Below are positions 35,353-42,883 of a stretch of 57,233 bases of DNA, piece by piece. Origin of the DNA: Lachnospiraceae bacterium (GTDB lineage: Bacteria; Bacillota; Clostridia; Lachnospirales; Lachnospiraceae); NCBI GenBank assembly GCA_029062895.1, contig JAIDPF010000029.1, positions 1-57,233 of the forward strand, in the 5' to 3' direction. How positions within the stretch are numbered: position 1 is the stretch's first letter; each line of letters begins with the position of its first letter. The notes beneath the pieces were generated by a model. It was not told where the DNA came from. It searched no databases and worked only from the letters and a program-made list of their open reading frames with translations. The translations under genes were made by a program, and so were the position numbers.

Positions 35353-35943
35353 CTAGATACTTTCCGCATAATCAAACCGTTCCTTAAGTTCTTCATACTC
35401 ACGGTTGATCTTTAATAGTATTTCGTTATCCCCACAGATATTATCAGGATGATAGATCTTTAAAAGATCCTTATAACGTTTCTTCAAAGCAACCTGATTA
35501 TTTACCCCACGAAAAAACAGACCTGTGGCATAGACTTCCTTCCTTGCCGAGGCAGTCGCCCTGCGGAGCTGCTCGCGCTCCTGTTCTATCCGGCTGTATT
35601 CTTTCTGTATCTGCTTTTTATCCTGTTCTAACAGTTCATATCCGCGTTCTACAAGCTTCTGCTTCTGGTCTAACAGACTCTCATCCTCCCGAAGCCGCTT
35701 CCGCTGATATTCTACCTGTTCCCGAAGTTGATTGATCTCGATGGTCAGCTGCTTTTTTTCTCTGGACAACTGCTTTCTGTCAGCAGCAACTTCCTTTTTC
35801 TCTTTGCGCAGCCCTTCATAATCATTTTCAATCTGACTTTTTTCCGCCTGAAGACGTACATTTTCCATAAAAAGCTGGTGTTTTAAATTTTCCAGTTCTT
35901 CTTTTGATTTATATTCCGATAAACGTTCCGTAAACTTGTCCAT
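35353..35943 (-). CDS. Long coiled-coil protein with a C-terminal J-domain
   Basis: The 196-residue product is one continuous charged coiled coil over about residues 10-135 (many EKKQL/REQ heptads). It ends in a short J-domain with the essential HPD motif intact (KKRYKDLLKIYHPDNICGD), then a helix (ILLKINREYEELKERF). J-domains stimulate the ATPase of DnaK-type Hsp70. In standard DnaJ the domain is at the N-terminus, so this is a different architecture, with the coil probably supplying dimerisation or localisation. No dnaK is nearby. GGAG precedes the ATG. Confidence 0.78.
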   Translation of the reverse strand: MDKFTERLSEYKSKEELENLKHQLFMENVRLQAEKSQIENDYEGLRKEKKEVAADRKQLSREKKQLTIEINQLREQVEYQRKRLREDESLLDQKQKLVERGYELLEQDKKQIQKEYSRIEQEREQLRRATASARKEVYATGLFFRGVNNQVALKKRYKDLLKIYHPDNICGDNEILLKINREYEELKERFDYAESI

Positions 35944-36008
35944 GACGATAACTCCATACCCTATATTATCCCCTTATTCCAGCCGTAATCCGCCAATATT
36001 GATCATTG

Positions 36009-36152
36009 TCAGCAATGATATAGATTATAGCCTACAAGAAGCAGCGTGGCAATGATAATCAGTCCTATAAACCCATTATCCAGCAATAACATAATCAACA
36101 TCCCTATGCCTATCCAAAACAAAATACAGCCAATCGTTTTTTTCATTCCCAT
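36009..36152 (-). CDS. 47-residue hydrophobic membrane protein
   Basis: An ATG at 36150-36152 opens a frame of 47 codons: MGMKKTIGCILFWIGIGM, a stretch of Leu/Met, DNGFIGL, then a second hydrophobic segment ending GYNLYHC. Two short membrane helices joined by a DNGF turn are predicted. AGGG lies five bases upstream of the ATG, and a second in-frame ATG is at 36146. It falls in the 311-base gap between gerW and the J-domain gene, in the same direction. Short proteins of this build occur in related Clostridia as far as I recall. The role is unknown. Confidence 0.65.
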   Translation of the reverse strand: MGMKKTIGCILFWIGIGMLIMLLLDNGFIGLIIIATLLLVGYNLYHC

Positions 36153-36254
36153 GGATACCCTGATATCATACGATTATGTTATATTCTATGTGGAAATACC
36201 TCGTAAAATATCTGTTTTATCTCAATCGCTATGATACTGCCGCTCATTTCCGAT

Positions 36255-36671
36255 TTATGTTTCAGACGGTTTTATATCAGCGTCTTTTTTCTCACCAAAT
36301 GCCTCGCTGACCGCTTCATCATTGCTGATCATCCCCTCTTTTTTCGCCTTGATCTTATCGATCACTTCCGGGATCAGATCCACAATCTTCGTCAGCGTAT
36401 CCTGATTTTTCACGCTGACCAGTTTCGCGTTGCCGTTCTGGATCACAAGCACCGCGCTTGGCGACATCTTTGCGCTCATGCCGCCGGCCCCGCCGTTTTT
36501 CTTATCATTTATCGATGCTCCTGCTCCTACGCCAAAGGACACGTCAACCAATGGTACGATAATCGCGTCTCCAATCGTGGTCGCTTCTCCAACGACCGTT
36601 TTGGAACCGATCAGATGATCCATATTTTTCATCAATGAATCCATTACGTTACCAAAATTATTCTCCGCCAT
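36255..36671 (-). CDS. gerW: GerW family sporulation protein (YtfJ)
   Basis: A 138-residue GerW/YtfJ protein. Typical segments are MDSLMKNMDHLIGSKTVVGEA, IGDAIIVPLVDVSFGVGAGA, a Gly-rich loop (NGGAGGMSAKMSPSAVLVI) and KIVDLIPEVIDKIKAKK. In Bacillus it is needed for normal spore germination. AAAGGAG precedes the ATG. The upstream DUF2953 gene matches ytfI-ytfJ order. The junction contains a repeat element at 36781-36848. Confidence 0.92.
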   Translation of the reverse strand: MAENNFGNVMDSLMKNMDHLIGSKTVVGEATTIGDAIIVPLVDVSFGVGAGASINDKKNGGAGGMSAKMSPSAVLVIQNGNAKLVSVKNQDTLTKIVDLIPEVIDKIKAKKEGMISNDEAVSEAFGEKKDADIKPSET

Positions 36672-36718
36672 TTTATATTCTGCTCCTTTCTATGCAGACC
36701 TGTGGTTTACACTAATAA

Positions 36719-36738
36719 CCATGCCTTTCCATAACCTG
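36719..36738 (-). repeat. 20-bp leader repeat, copy 1
   Basis: CCATGCCTTTCCATAACCTG (plus-strand reading) is found exactly here, upstream of gerW, and at 39090-39109 upstream of the CheY-like gene. In the transcript it reads as CAGGTTATGGAAAGG followed by CATGG. Confidence 0.85.
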
Positions 36739-36780
36739 CGATTCTTGACAACGAAAAGCGTAAGCTTTTTGTTGTATGCC

Positions 36781-36848
36781 GCCGCAGGCACAATAATTGC
36801 AAACCGAATTTATTCGGTTTTGAAAAACTCTTTGATTTTTCAATCTAA
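36781..36848 (-). repeat. 68-nt double-hairpin intercistronic repeat, copy 1
   Basis: This starts six bases after the DUF2953 stop codon. It contains two hairpins: TTGAAAAA/TTTTTCAA with an 8-base loop, and AAACCGAA/TTCGGTTT with a 4-base loop (36801-36820). A sister copy at 49870-49937 differs at only about five positions. The second hairpin has a C-G pair here and an A-T pair there, a compensated change. Confidence 0.85.
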
Positions 36849-36854
36849 TCCGCG

Positions 36855-37889
36855 TTACATCTTCTGTCCTTCTTTTAATAATTTCAAAAAAGTCTTTACT
36901 TTTTTATTTAGGTAAATGCCAAGCCCATGCCAAAGGAGGACAATAAGACAGACCCTTCCTTTGATTCTTATGCTTCCCTCCAGCTTTGGCTCCCCAAGTT
37001 CTGCAGTGAAATTCGTATGTCTTGGCAGCCATGGCAGTGCCATGCCGTAATATGCCATCATGTCAGCCACTTTTGCCGGATCATCCGCTGCGTAATAAAG
37101 ATTGATCCTTGCGTTCCTCGGCCGGATGTGTTTTAAAACCTTAAAAATCCTTACCTTAAGAAAATCAATCACCCATTTGGAACCTTTTTTCTGCAGCAGC
37201 TTCGTATAATATTCCACCCTGCCAACCACCGAGGTAATTTTCTTTTCTAAACGTTCTACAGGACGTTCTACAGGACCCTCTACCAGTTCCGGCAAGGATA
37301 ACAGCATTTCTAAGAATTTTTCCGCCCAGTCCATCAGCATTTCAAAGAAATATTGGGGGAACTCCCACCAGACCTTTCCTGTTTTCTGACGTCCTTTTTT
37401 GCTCTGCGTATGTTTTTCTGACGCTTTTTCTTCACCCTGTCGGGCTCTGGCAGAAACCGTATTATCGACCGTCTCATCTTCTGACGTTTGTTTATCCGTC
37501 AACGCATCTTCCTTCTGTTCAACAGATGCTGCAGTCACATCAGGCAGCAGCTTTTCTTTCTTTCCAGCTTTTTTCTGTTCTTTTGCTGCCGCTTTTTCCT
37601 CTCTGGCAGCCGCCTGTGCCTCCCGCCGTAATTTATCGTAAATCGGAATCCCTAACACCCTGATCCTTAGGTTGACAGCTTCCCGATAGATCACTTCTAT
37701 TCTGAGAACAAGAAGCAGCCACGATACGGCGGCTTTTCCGGTCAGTCGTTCTTCCCTCCTGACATCCACACAGTATCGCCATGGACAGAACAACACCAGC
37801 AATATTATAATAAGCAGAATGGCGATGATACATAACAGTATGATACCAATGATTTTTAAAATATCTACTATAACCGCTAACATCTGCAT
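36855..37889 (-). CDS. DUF2953 domain protein (YtfI-like)
   Basis: A 344-residue protein with an N-terminal membrane helix (ILKIIGIILLCIIAILLIIIL), a charged low-complexity linker at about residues 95-170 rich in Lys, Glu and Ala, and the DUF2953 domain toward the C-terminus (ARINLYYAADDPAKVADMMAYYG, NFTAELGEPKLEGSIRIKGRV). It sits upstream of gerW as ytfI does beside ytfJ, so a sporulation-related role is likely but unproven. Its start overlaps the upstream gene by 13 bases. Confidence 0.85.
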   Translation of the reverse strand: MQMLAVIVDILKIIGIILLCIIAILLIIILLVLFCPWRYCVDVRREERLTGKAAVSWLLLVLRIEVIYREAVNLRIRVLGIPIYDKLRREAQAAAREEKAAAKEQKKAGKKEKLLPDVTAASVEQKEDALTDKQTSEDETVDNTVSARARQGEEKASEKHTQSKKGRQKTGKVWWEFPQYFFEMLMDWAEKFLEMLLSLPELVEGPVERPVERLEKKITSVVGRVEYYTKLLQKKGSKWVIDFLKVRIFKVLKHIRPRNARINLYYAADDPAKVADMMAYYGMALPWLPRHTNFTAELGEPKLEGSIRIKGRVCLIVLLWHGLGIYLNKKVKTFLKLLKEGQKM

Positions 37890-38185
37890 ATAATCTCTTT
37901 TACATTAAAATTCCCATTTTTACCAAAAGCATCCTTTAATAATCCTGCAATATATTCTACAGCCTGTTCATATGTCTCCACAATCCCAATCACATACATC
38001 GAATATTTTTTATAATATTTCTGCTTTAAAAAAATGCTGTTCATAAATTCCGGCGTATTGCTGTTACGGTTAAAATAAATGATATACACATGTTTTTTCA
38101 TCTTCCTAAGCTTCAGGCGCACCCTAAGCTCCTTTTCCCTGCCGGCGAGCCCATCGCTGACATAGATTTTTTTTGCAAACCGCAT
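37877..38185 (-). CDS. Conserved hypothetical protein, 102 residues
   Basis: A basic, soluble 102-residue protein (MRFAKKIYVSDGLAGREKEL, KKHVYIIYFNRNSNTPEFMN). I do not recognise the family. GGAGG lies ten bases before the ATG, preceded by a small hairpin that recurs upstream of leuD. The stop overlaps the DUF2953 gene start by 13 bases, so the two are translationally coupled. Confidence 0.6.
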   Translation of the reverse strand: MRFAKKIYVSDGLAGREKELRVRLKLRKMKKHVYIIYFNRNSNTPEFMNSIFLKQKYYKKYSMYVIGIVETYEQAVEYIAGLLKDAFGKNGNFNVKEIICRC

Positions 38186-38193
38186 AGCAACCT

Positions 38194-38230
38194 AACCTCC
38201 ATACCGCAGCTGCGCTGCGACTTAAATCCA
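38194..38230 (-). repeat. Hairpin plus Shine-Dalgarno leader repeat, copy 1
   Basis: On the minus strand a 6-bp hairpin (CGCAGC/GCTGCG) directly precedes ATGGAGGTT. A similar sequence lies at 48857-48893 upstream of leuD. Here it supplies the ribosome binding site of the 102-residue protein gene. Confidence 0.6.
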
Positions 38231-38253
38231 AAGAAAATGCTGGTTTTTCACAT

Positions 38254-38688
38254 TTACCAAGACTGTTCCTTGATTCGTCTGGAATATTCCTCATAGGCTT
38301 TTTCCAAAATCTGTTTCTCATTGGGAAACCTTAACAGATGATAAGCCTCATGATATTTATAATATCCCGAATCTATGAAAAATTCTTCCCTTTGGGGCTT
38401 GCTAAAATAATTGCCAGAACGCATCAAATACCAGTGAACTTCTTTTTCCACCACATCATCAGGAACATTAAACGTATATTCACTCTTCCCAATATACTGG
38501 ATCAGTTCCGCTGTAACACCTGCTTCCTCCCTGACCTCCCGCAATGCGGTCTCCACATATTCTTCCCCTTCTTCCACCGTTCCCTTAGGCAATACCCATC
38601 CCTCATATCGGTTTCGAAAGCTTTTATATAAAAGCAATATCTTCCCTTTATGTATCACGATACCCCCGCAACTGACTGCTTCAATCAT
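38254..38688 (-). CDS. NUDIX hydrolase
   Basis: A 144-residue NUDIX protein with an intact Nudix box, GTVEEGEEYVETALREVREEAGV in two overlapping pieces at about residues 36-58, fitting Gx5Ex7REUxEExGU. It should hydrolyse a nucleoside diphosphate linked to another group. The C-terminal half (HLLRFPNEKQILEKAYEEYSRR) resembles diadenosine polyphosphate hydrolase-type members, but the substrate is not assignable. AGAAAGG lies 15 bases before the ATG. It follows the CheY-like gene by 33 bases. Confidence 0.88.
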   Translation of the reverse strand: MIEAVSCGGIVIHKGKILLLYKSFRNRYEGWVLPKGTVEEGEEYVETALREVREEAGVTAELIQYIGKSEYTFNVPDDVVEKEVHWYLMRSGNYFSKPQREEFFIDSGYYKYHEAYHLLRFPNEKQILEKAYEEYSRRIKEQSW

Positions 38689-38721
38689 GATGATCCAACC
38701 ATGCCTTTCTCACAATCATTA

Positions 38722-39081
38722 TTATTCCATTGCCTTTTTTATTACATCTATGATTAGATCCACCTCATATGGTTTCGCGACAAACTCCTTTGCTCCGATC
38801 TTCAATGCCTCTACAACATTCCCCTTTTGTCCTGCCGCAGTCACCATGACTACTCTGGCCGTCCTATCCAAAGCCATAAGCTCCTTCAGCGCATTGATAC
38901 CGTCCATAACAGGCATGGTAATATCCAACGTTACAACATCCGGTTTTAATGATGTATATAGTATCAGCGCTTCCTGTCCATTAGCCGCCTCACCGATAAC
39001 CTCCATTCCCGCATCCTCCAAGATACCACGAAGCATCTTTCTGGATGTTTTAGAGTCATCTACAATTAATATTTTTATCAT
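38722..39081 (-). CDS. CheY-like single-domain response regulator
   Basis: A 119-residue receiver domain with no output domain. The conserved residues are Asp8/Asp9 (ILIVDDSKT), the phosphorylation site Asp53 (VVTLDITMP), Thr81 (MVTAAG) and Lys103 (VAKPY). The ATG at 39081 follows a GGGGATTAAT leader; the frame upstream of it is non-coding repeat. It is 52 bases downstream of the CheX-like gene, so phosphorylated regulator and phosphatase probably form a pair. No CheA, CheW or flagellar gene is in the window. Confidence 0.92.
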   Translation of the reverse strand: MIKILIVDDSKTSRKMLRGILEDAGMEVIGEAANGQEALILYTSLKPDVVTLDITMPVMDGINALKELMALDRTARVVMVTAAGQKGNVVEALKIGAKEFVAKPYEVDLIIDVIKKAME

Positions 39082-39089
39082 ATTAATCC

Positions 39090-39136
39090 CCATGCCTTTC
39101 CATAACCTGTGAATTTGCAAATGAATAAACTTTTTA
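39090..39136 (-). repeat. Mosaic intercistronic repeat between CheX-like and CheY-like genes
   Basis: This contains the 20-bp sequence shared with 36719-36738, a TTTGCAAA segment like that in the 68-nt repeats, and a 7-bp hairpin (GAATAAA/TTTATTC) that includes the stop codon of the CheX-like gene. It looks like a recombined version of the elements at 36719-36848 and 49850-49937. Confidence 0.55.
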
Positions 39137-40021
39137 TTCTTCACTAAAATGGATCTTACTGCCATAAGAAATCACCAGCATCACCGGTTTCTGTTTGATT
39201 TCCAAAGGTATCACGCCAAATTCCTTTCCCTCCAAGATTATCTCTTCATCAAAGTAGGATGGCGGCAGCAGATTGATCTCCATTCCCTGTTCACTAAGCG
39301 CTGTTGCATACAGTCCATCTATGATATTAACTACTTCTCCAACAGAATCCAACGCATCCATGTCAACTGTCTGAAAAGATTCACCTGCATAGGCATCCGC
39401 AACCGCCAAAAGATTGTCACCCATTCCTGCAAATCCTATCGTTGTCTCCAGATCGCCCTCCATATCCTGACAGGCCAATCTGTCACACGTAAACCGATTT
39501 GTCATATAAGAATCTCCCATCCAGAGATCCGTAGAGATCAGACGATTCAATGTCCTGATCGCCACACCGGCTGCCTCTTTGATCGTATCTTCATGGACAA
39601 ATGCAGGAATGATTACATCAAGATCACCATTCTTGATTCCATTCATTGTTTCCTCTGAAAAATGATGCTCATTTTGGTATTGCAGCAAGGCATCTTCCAT
39701 CTGAGTAAATGTCATATATCCTCTCTCTGTAGCGATCTGACCAAACTGCAGATACGGATTCCCCTGCAAGTCCAAAAGACGCGACACCTGTTCTAATGTC
39801 AGAAAACCGTGTTCAATGGCAATATCGCCAAAACGTTTATCCATCAACGCCTGCTTACGATTGATCTCCTCCGCTTGTTTTTCTGTCAGCAGTTTTTCCG
39901 CAACCGCGATCAATCCAAGCTTTACGCGCGTTCTGGACTGTTCTTTTCTGATATTCCGCAACTGTTCGGAAGTGATTATCTTTTTTGAAATCAAGTATTT
40001 TCCAAATAAATTAATAAACAT
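39134..40021 (-). CDS. CheX/CheC-like phosphatase with four N-terminal repeats
   Basis: A 295-residue soluble protein. Residues about 4-115 contain four ~29-residue repeats around the pattern GxIAxExGxLTxxQ (GLIAVAEKLLTEKQAEEI, GDIAIEHGFLTLEQVSRL, GQIATERGYMTFTQMEDAL), similar to GspE/MshE N-terminal modules. Residues about 150-295 are a CheX-type domain with the phosphatase signature ExxN in VGEVVNIIDG. Such domains dephosphorylate CheY. The ATG at 40021 has AAGGAGG upstream. The CheY-like gene follows directly. Confidence 0.75.
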   Translation of the reverse strand: MFINLFGKYLISKKIITSEQLRNIRKEQSRTRVKLGLIAVAEKLLTEKQAEEINRKQALMDKRFGDIAIEHGFLTLEQVSRLLDLQGNPYLQFGQIATERGYMTFTQMEDALLQYQNEHHFSEETMNGIKNGDLDVIIPAFVHEDTIKEAAGVAIRTLNRLISTDLWMGDSYMTNRFTCDRLACQDMEGDLETTIGFAGMGDNLLAVADAYAGESFQTVDMDALDSVGEVVNIIDGLYATALSEQGMEINLLPPSYFDEEIILEGKEFGVIPLEIKQKPVMLVISYGSKIHFSEE

Positions 40022-40102
40022 AACACACCTCCTTCTAACAGCTGTCAAAACAAAAATATATCTTTATTATACCGCAGATCATAGGAAAAAAAAAGCAAAA
40101 AA

Positions 40103-42883
40103 TTAATCAAAATATCTTGAAAAGATACGTCTGGCAATCGGTGCCGAATAATCCCCGCCTGTACCTGCCGCCTCCAAAATAACCGTAACTACGATCTCCG
40201 GATCTTCCGCCGGAGCAAATCCCGTAAACCATGCATGACTTCTACCATCCTTATCATCCAGATATTCTGCGGATCCTGTCTTGCCTGCCGCCGTAAATCC
40301 ATATCCGGACAATTTGGTTGCCGTTCCATGTTCCACTACTTCGATCATCATCCCGGTCAGGTAATCCGCTTCCTCCTCTGTCATGACTGTTCCGATTACC
40401 ACCGGTTCATATTGTCTGACAATATTTCCATTGACACTGGAAACATAGTCAATAACATAAGGCGTCATCATAACACCATGATTCGCGATCGCCTGCGTCA
40501 CCATATTCAAATGAAGCGGCGTAATCAGTGTCTCTGACTGTCCGATTGCGGTCTGCATGATCTCACCGTCGCTCATATCACTCCGCATACTGATATGACT
40601 TGGATTATATACCATATTGACCGGCAGGCTAGAATTGAAGTAAAGTGAGAGCAGCGTATCCGCGAATCTCTCCCGGTCTAATTCAACGCCAATGTTGGCA
40701 AAAGAGGAATTGCAGGATCTGGCAAAGGAACTCACAAAATCTACATTTCCATGCACCGTCCTATGAAAGCAGCTGATCGTCTCATCTCTATAACGAAAAT
40801 ATCCGTTACACACAAACTGATACTGCGCATAGGTATCCGGATTCTGCCGCATATATTCCAGCGCGGTAAATATTTTAAAAGTCGATCCCGGCGGATATAA
40901 CCCCTGAGTCGCACGGTTGACCAGCACAGAACTATCCTCATCCCTAAGCAGATCATCCCATATGATTGCAATTTCATTAGGATCATAATCCGGCTTGGAC
41001 ACCATCGCAAGAATCCTTCCCGTCTTGGCTTCCGTCACAATCACCGCGCCATGATACATTCCGAGGGAATCATACGCGATCTGTTGCAGTTCCGGATCCA
41101 GAGAAGTGTAAACCGAATCTCCGGGATTTTTTCTGCCCTCCCATTGGTTTGCGAGGATTTCTGGCATCGAAATACTGGAATTTAAAAGCATCATATTGGC
41201 AACCTGTTCCACCCCGGAGCCTCCGTTTGGAACATAACCGATTATATGTGCATAGACGTCCCCATAAGGATAACTGCGCTGCTGCGTACCGTCTTCCAGT
41301 TCCAATGTTTCAGCAAGCACAGTACCGTCCGAAGCATAAATCGTACCCCTGTAGTTTTCTTCCGCAAGCAGCTCCTGACGCTTATGATTATAAGAATAAT
41401 TGATGACTTCCTCCCGTCTCGCAATCGTAAAATAAACAAGATTACCACACATCAAAAGGAATAAGACGATATAGATCGTTCCCAGCCACAAGATTCCCCG
41501 TTTTCTTTTCATCTCTAAAAGAACATATAGTTCATCAACCGTCTCTGCCTCTCCGTCTTCTCTCTCCATGGCTCTTAATTCTTTCTGCCTAAGCATGGAA
41601 ACACCAAATATAATGCCGAACATCATAATCGTCGCCATAGCGGAGCTTCCCCCGTTGCTGATCAACGGAAGGGTAACACCAGTCAACGGGATCAGGCGGC
41701 TGCCACCCCCAATCGTCAAAAATGTCTGTATTCCGAGAGATATCGCAATTCCGACAGCAACCAGACGATAAAACACGTCGTTCATCCGCTGGGCAATACG
41801 TAAAAAATGCAGAACGATATTCAGATATACCAGAATCAAAAGAATACCGAAAAATACACCCATTTCCTCAGCAATTGCGGAAAAGACAAAATCTTCATCC
41901 ACAAAGGGAATCGTTTCCGGAATTCCTCTGCCAATTCCTCTGCCAAACCAGTTGCCCATACCGATTCCAAACAACGATTGTGTTAACTGGTAACCGGTAC
42001 TGTCCACATCGCTCCAAGGATCTATCCAGATTCCCACACGCACTCTGACATGGGCAAACAGATAATAGGCGGCCACGCCCGCCAAGCCTCCGACCATAAC
42101 GCCACCCAAAAGATAACGATGTTTTCCTGTGGAAGCATACACCACCGCCAAATAAATGACGCAATAGATCAACGCCGCCCCCAGATCCTTTGATGCCACA
42201 AGAAGCAATACATAAATGGCGGAAAGAAGCGCGCTTAACATCAGCCGCCCCAGACGGTTGGTCTGATACAGAAGTCCCGCAAGAAAAAAGACAAAAATGA
42301 TTTTTACAAATTCCGATGGCTGAAAAGCAAGACCAAGAATCTTCATAGAAAGTTTGGAACCATAAGAAACCGCTCCCAACGCGTAAACAAACGCCAGCAA
42401 TGCTGCACCTAAAAATCCATAGACAAAGATAAATGTCTTTGATTTTAAAATGTCCAGCTTTTTGATCAGTATCGGAATCACCAGACAAACCAAAAGGGAG
42501 ATCGCAATGATAATCAACAACCGTCTCGCCTTATCAAATGACAACCTTGCCTGAATGATAAAACCGACGCTCAGCAGAAGTTTCATATGATTCATGATCT
42601 GCCGGTTATAATTTTCATAAGCCAGCGTCATCAGTTTCTCAAAGATAAACAGTGCAAAAACCTGCGCGTAAAAAAGCACCAGATAATCCATGTCATCCGC
42701 GGAGACATAAACACAGAACATTCCCAGCGCATGGATCACGAAAACGCAAAATGCCTGTCCCCTGTAGATTCCCTTCCGGCGGTCGCCATCCTGATATTTT
42801 AATGTAATATAAGACATCAAAGTATAAGCCGCCATAAACGCGGTAAGTATATACTTTGAAATCTCACTAACAAATAAATTCAT
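40103..42883 (-). CDS. Fused SEDS glycosyltransferase and class B penicillin-binding protein
   Basis: A 926-residue membrane protein. Residues 1 to about 440 are a SEDS (FtsW/RodA/SpoVE) peptidoglycan polymerase with about ten helices, IDPWSDVDSTGYQLTQSL and the catalytic-loop region PFVDEDFVFSAIAEEMG. A further helix (RGILWLGTIYIVLFLLMCGN) leads to a transpeptidase domain with all three motifs: Ser667-x-x-Lys670 (STFK), Ser723-Cys-Asn, and Lys868-Thr-Gly. It should both polymerise and cross-link peptidoglycan. The PBP part resembles actinobacterial PbpA. The ATG overlaps the U32 gene stop (TAATG). Confidence 0.9.
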   Translation of the reverse strand: MNLFVSEISKYILTAFMAAYTLMSYITLKYQDGDRRKGIYRGQAFCVFVIHALGMFCVYVSADDMDYLVLFYAQVFALFIFEKLMTLAYENYNRQIMNHMKLLLSVGFIIQARLSFDKARRLLIIIAISLLVCLVIPILIKKLDILKSKTFIFVYGFLGAALLAFVYALGAVSYGSKLSMKILGLAFQPSEFVKIIFVFFLAGLLYQTNRLGRLMLSALLSAIYVLLLVASKDLGAALIYCVIYLAVVYASTGKHRYLLGGVMVGGLAGVAAYYLFAHVRVRVGIWIDPWSDVDSTGYQLTQSLFGIGMGNWFGRGIGRGIPETIPFVDEDFVFSAIAEEMGVFFGILLILVYLNIVLHFLRIAQRMNDVFYRLVAVGIAISLGIQTFLTIGGGSRLIPLTGVTLPLISNGGSSAMATIMMFGIIFGVSMLRQKELRAMEREDGEAETVDELYVLLEMKRKRGILWLGTIYIVLFLLMCGNLVYFTIARREEVINYSYNHKRQELLAEENYRGTIYASDGTVLAETLELEDGTQQRSYPYGDVYAHIIGYVPNGGSGVEQVANMMLLNSSISMPEILANQWEGRKNPGDSVYTSLDPELQQIAYDSLGMYHGAVIVTEAKTGRILAMVSKPDYDPNEIAIIWDDLLRDEDSSVLVNRATQGLYPPGSTFKIFTALEYMRQNPDTYAQYQFVCNGYFRYRDETISCFHRTVHGNVDFVSSFARSCNSSFANIGVELDRERFADTLLSLYFNSSLPVNMVYNPSHISMRSDMSDGEIMQTAIGQSETLITPLHLNMVTQAIANHGVMMTPYVIDYVSSVNGNIVRQYEPVVIGTVMTEEEADYLTGMMIEVVEHGTATKLSGYGFTAAGKTGSAEYLDDKDGRSHAWFTGFAPAEDPEIVVTVILEAAGTGGDYSAPIARRIFSRYFD

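Noticed and set aside
36046-36234. Plus-strand open frame opposite the 47-residue gene
   Set aside because: No ribosome binding site, composition unlike a protein, and antisense to a better-supported small gene in operon direction.
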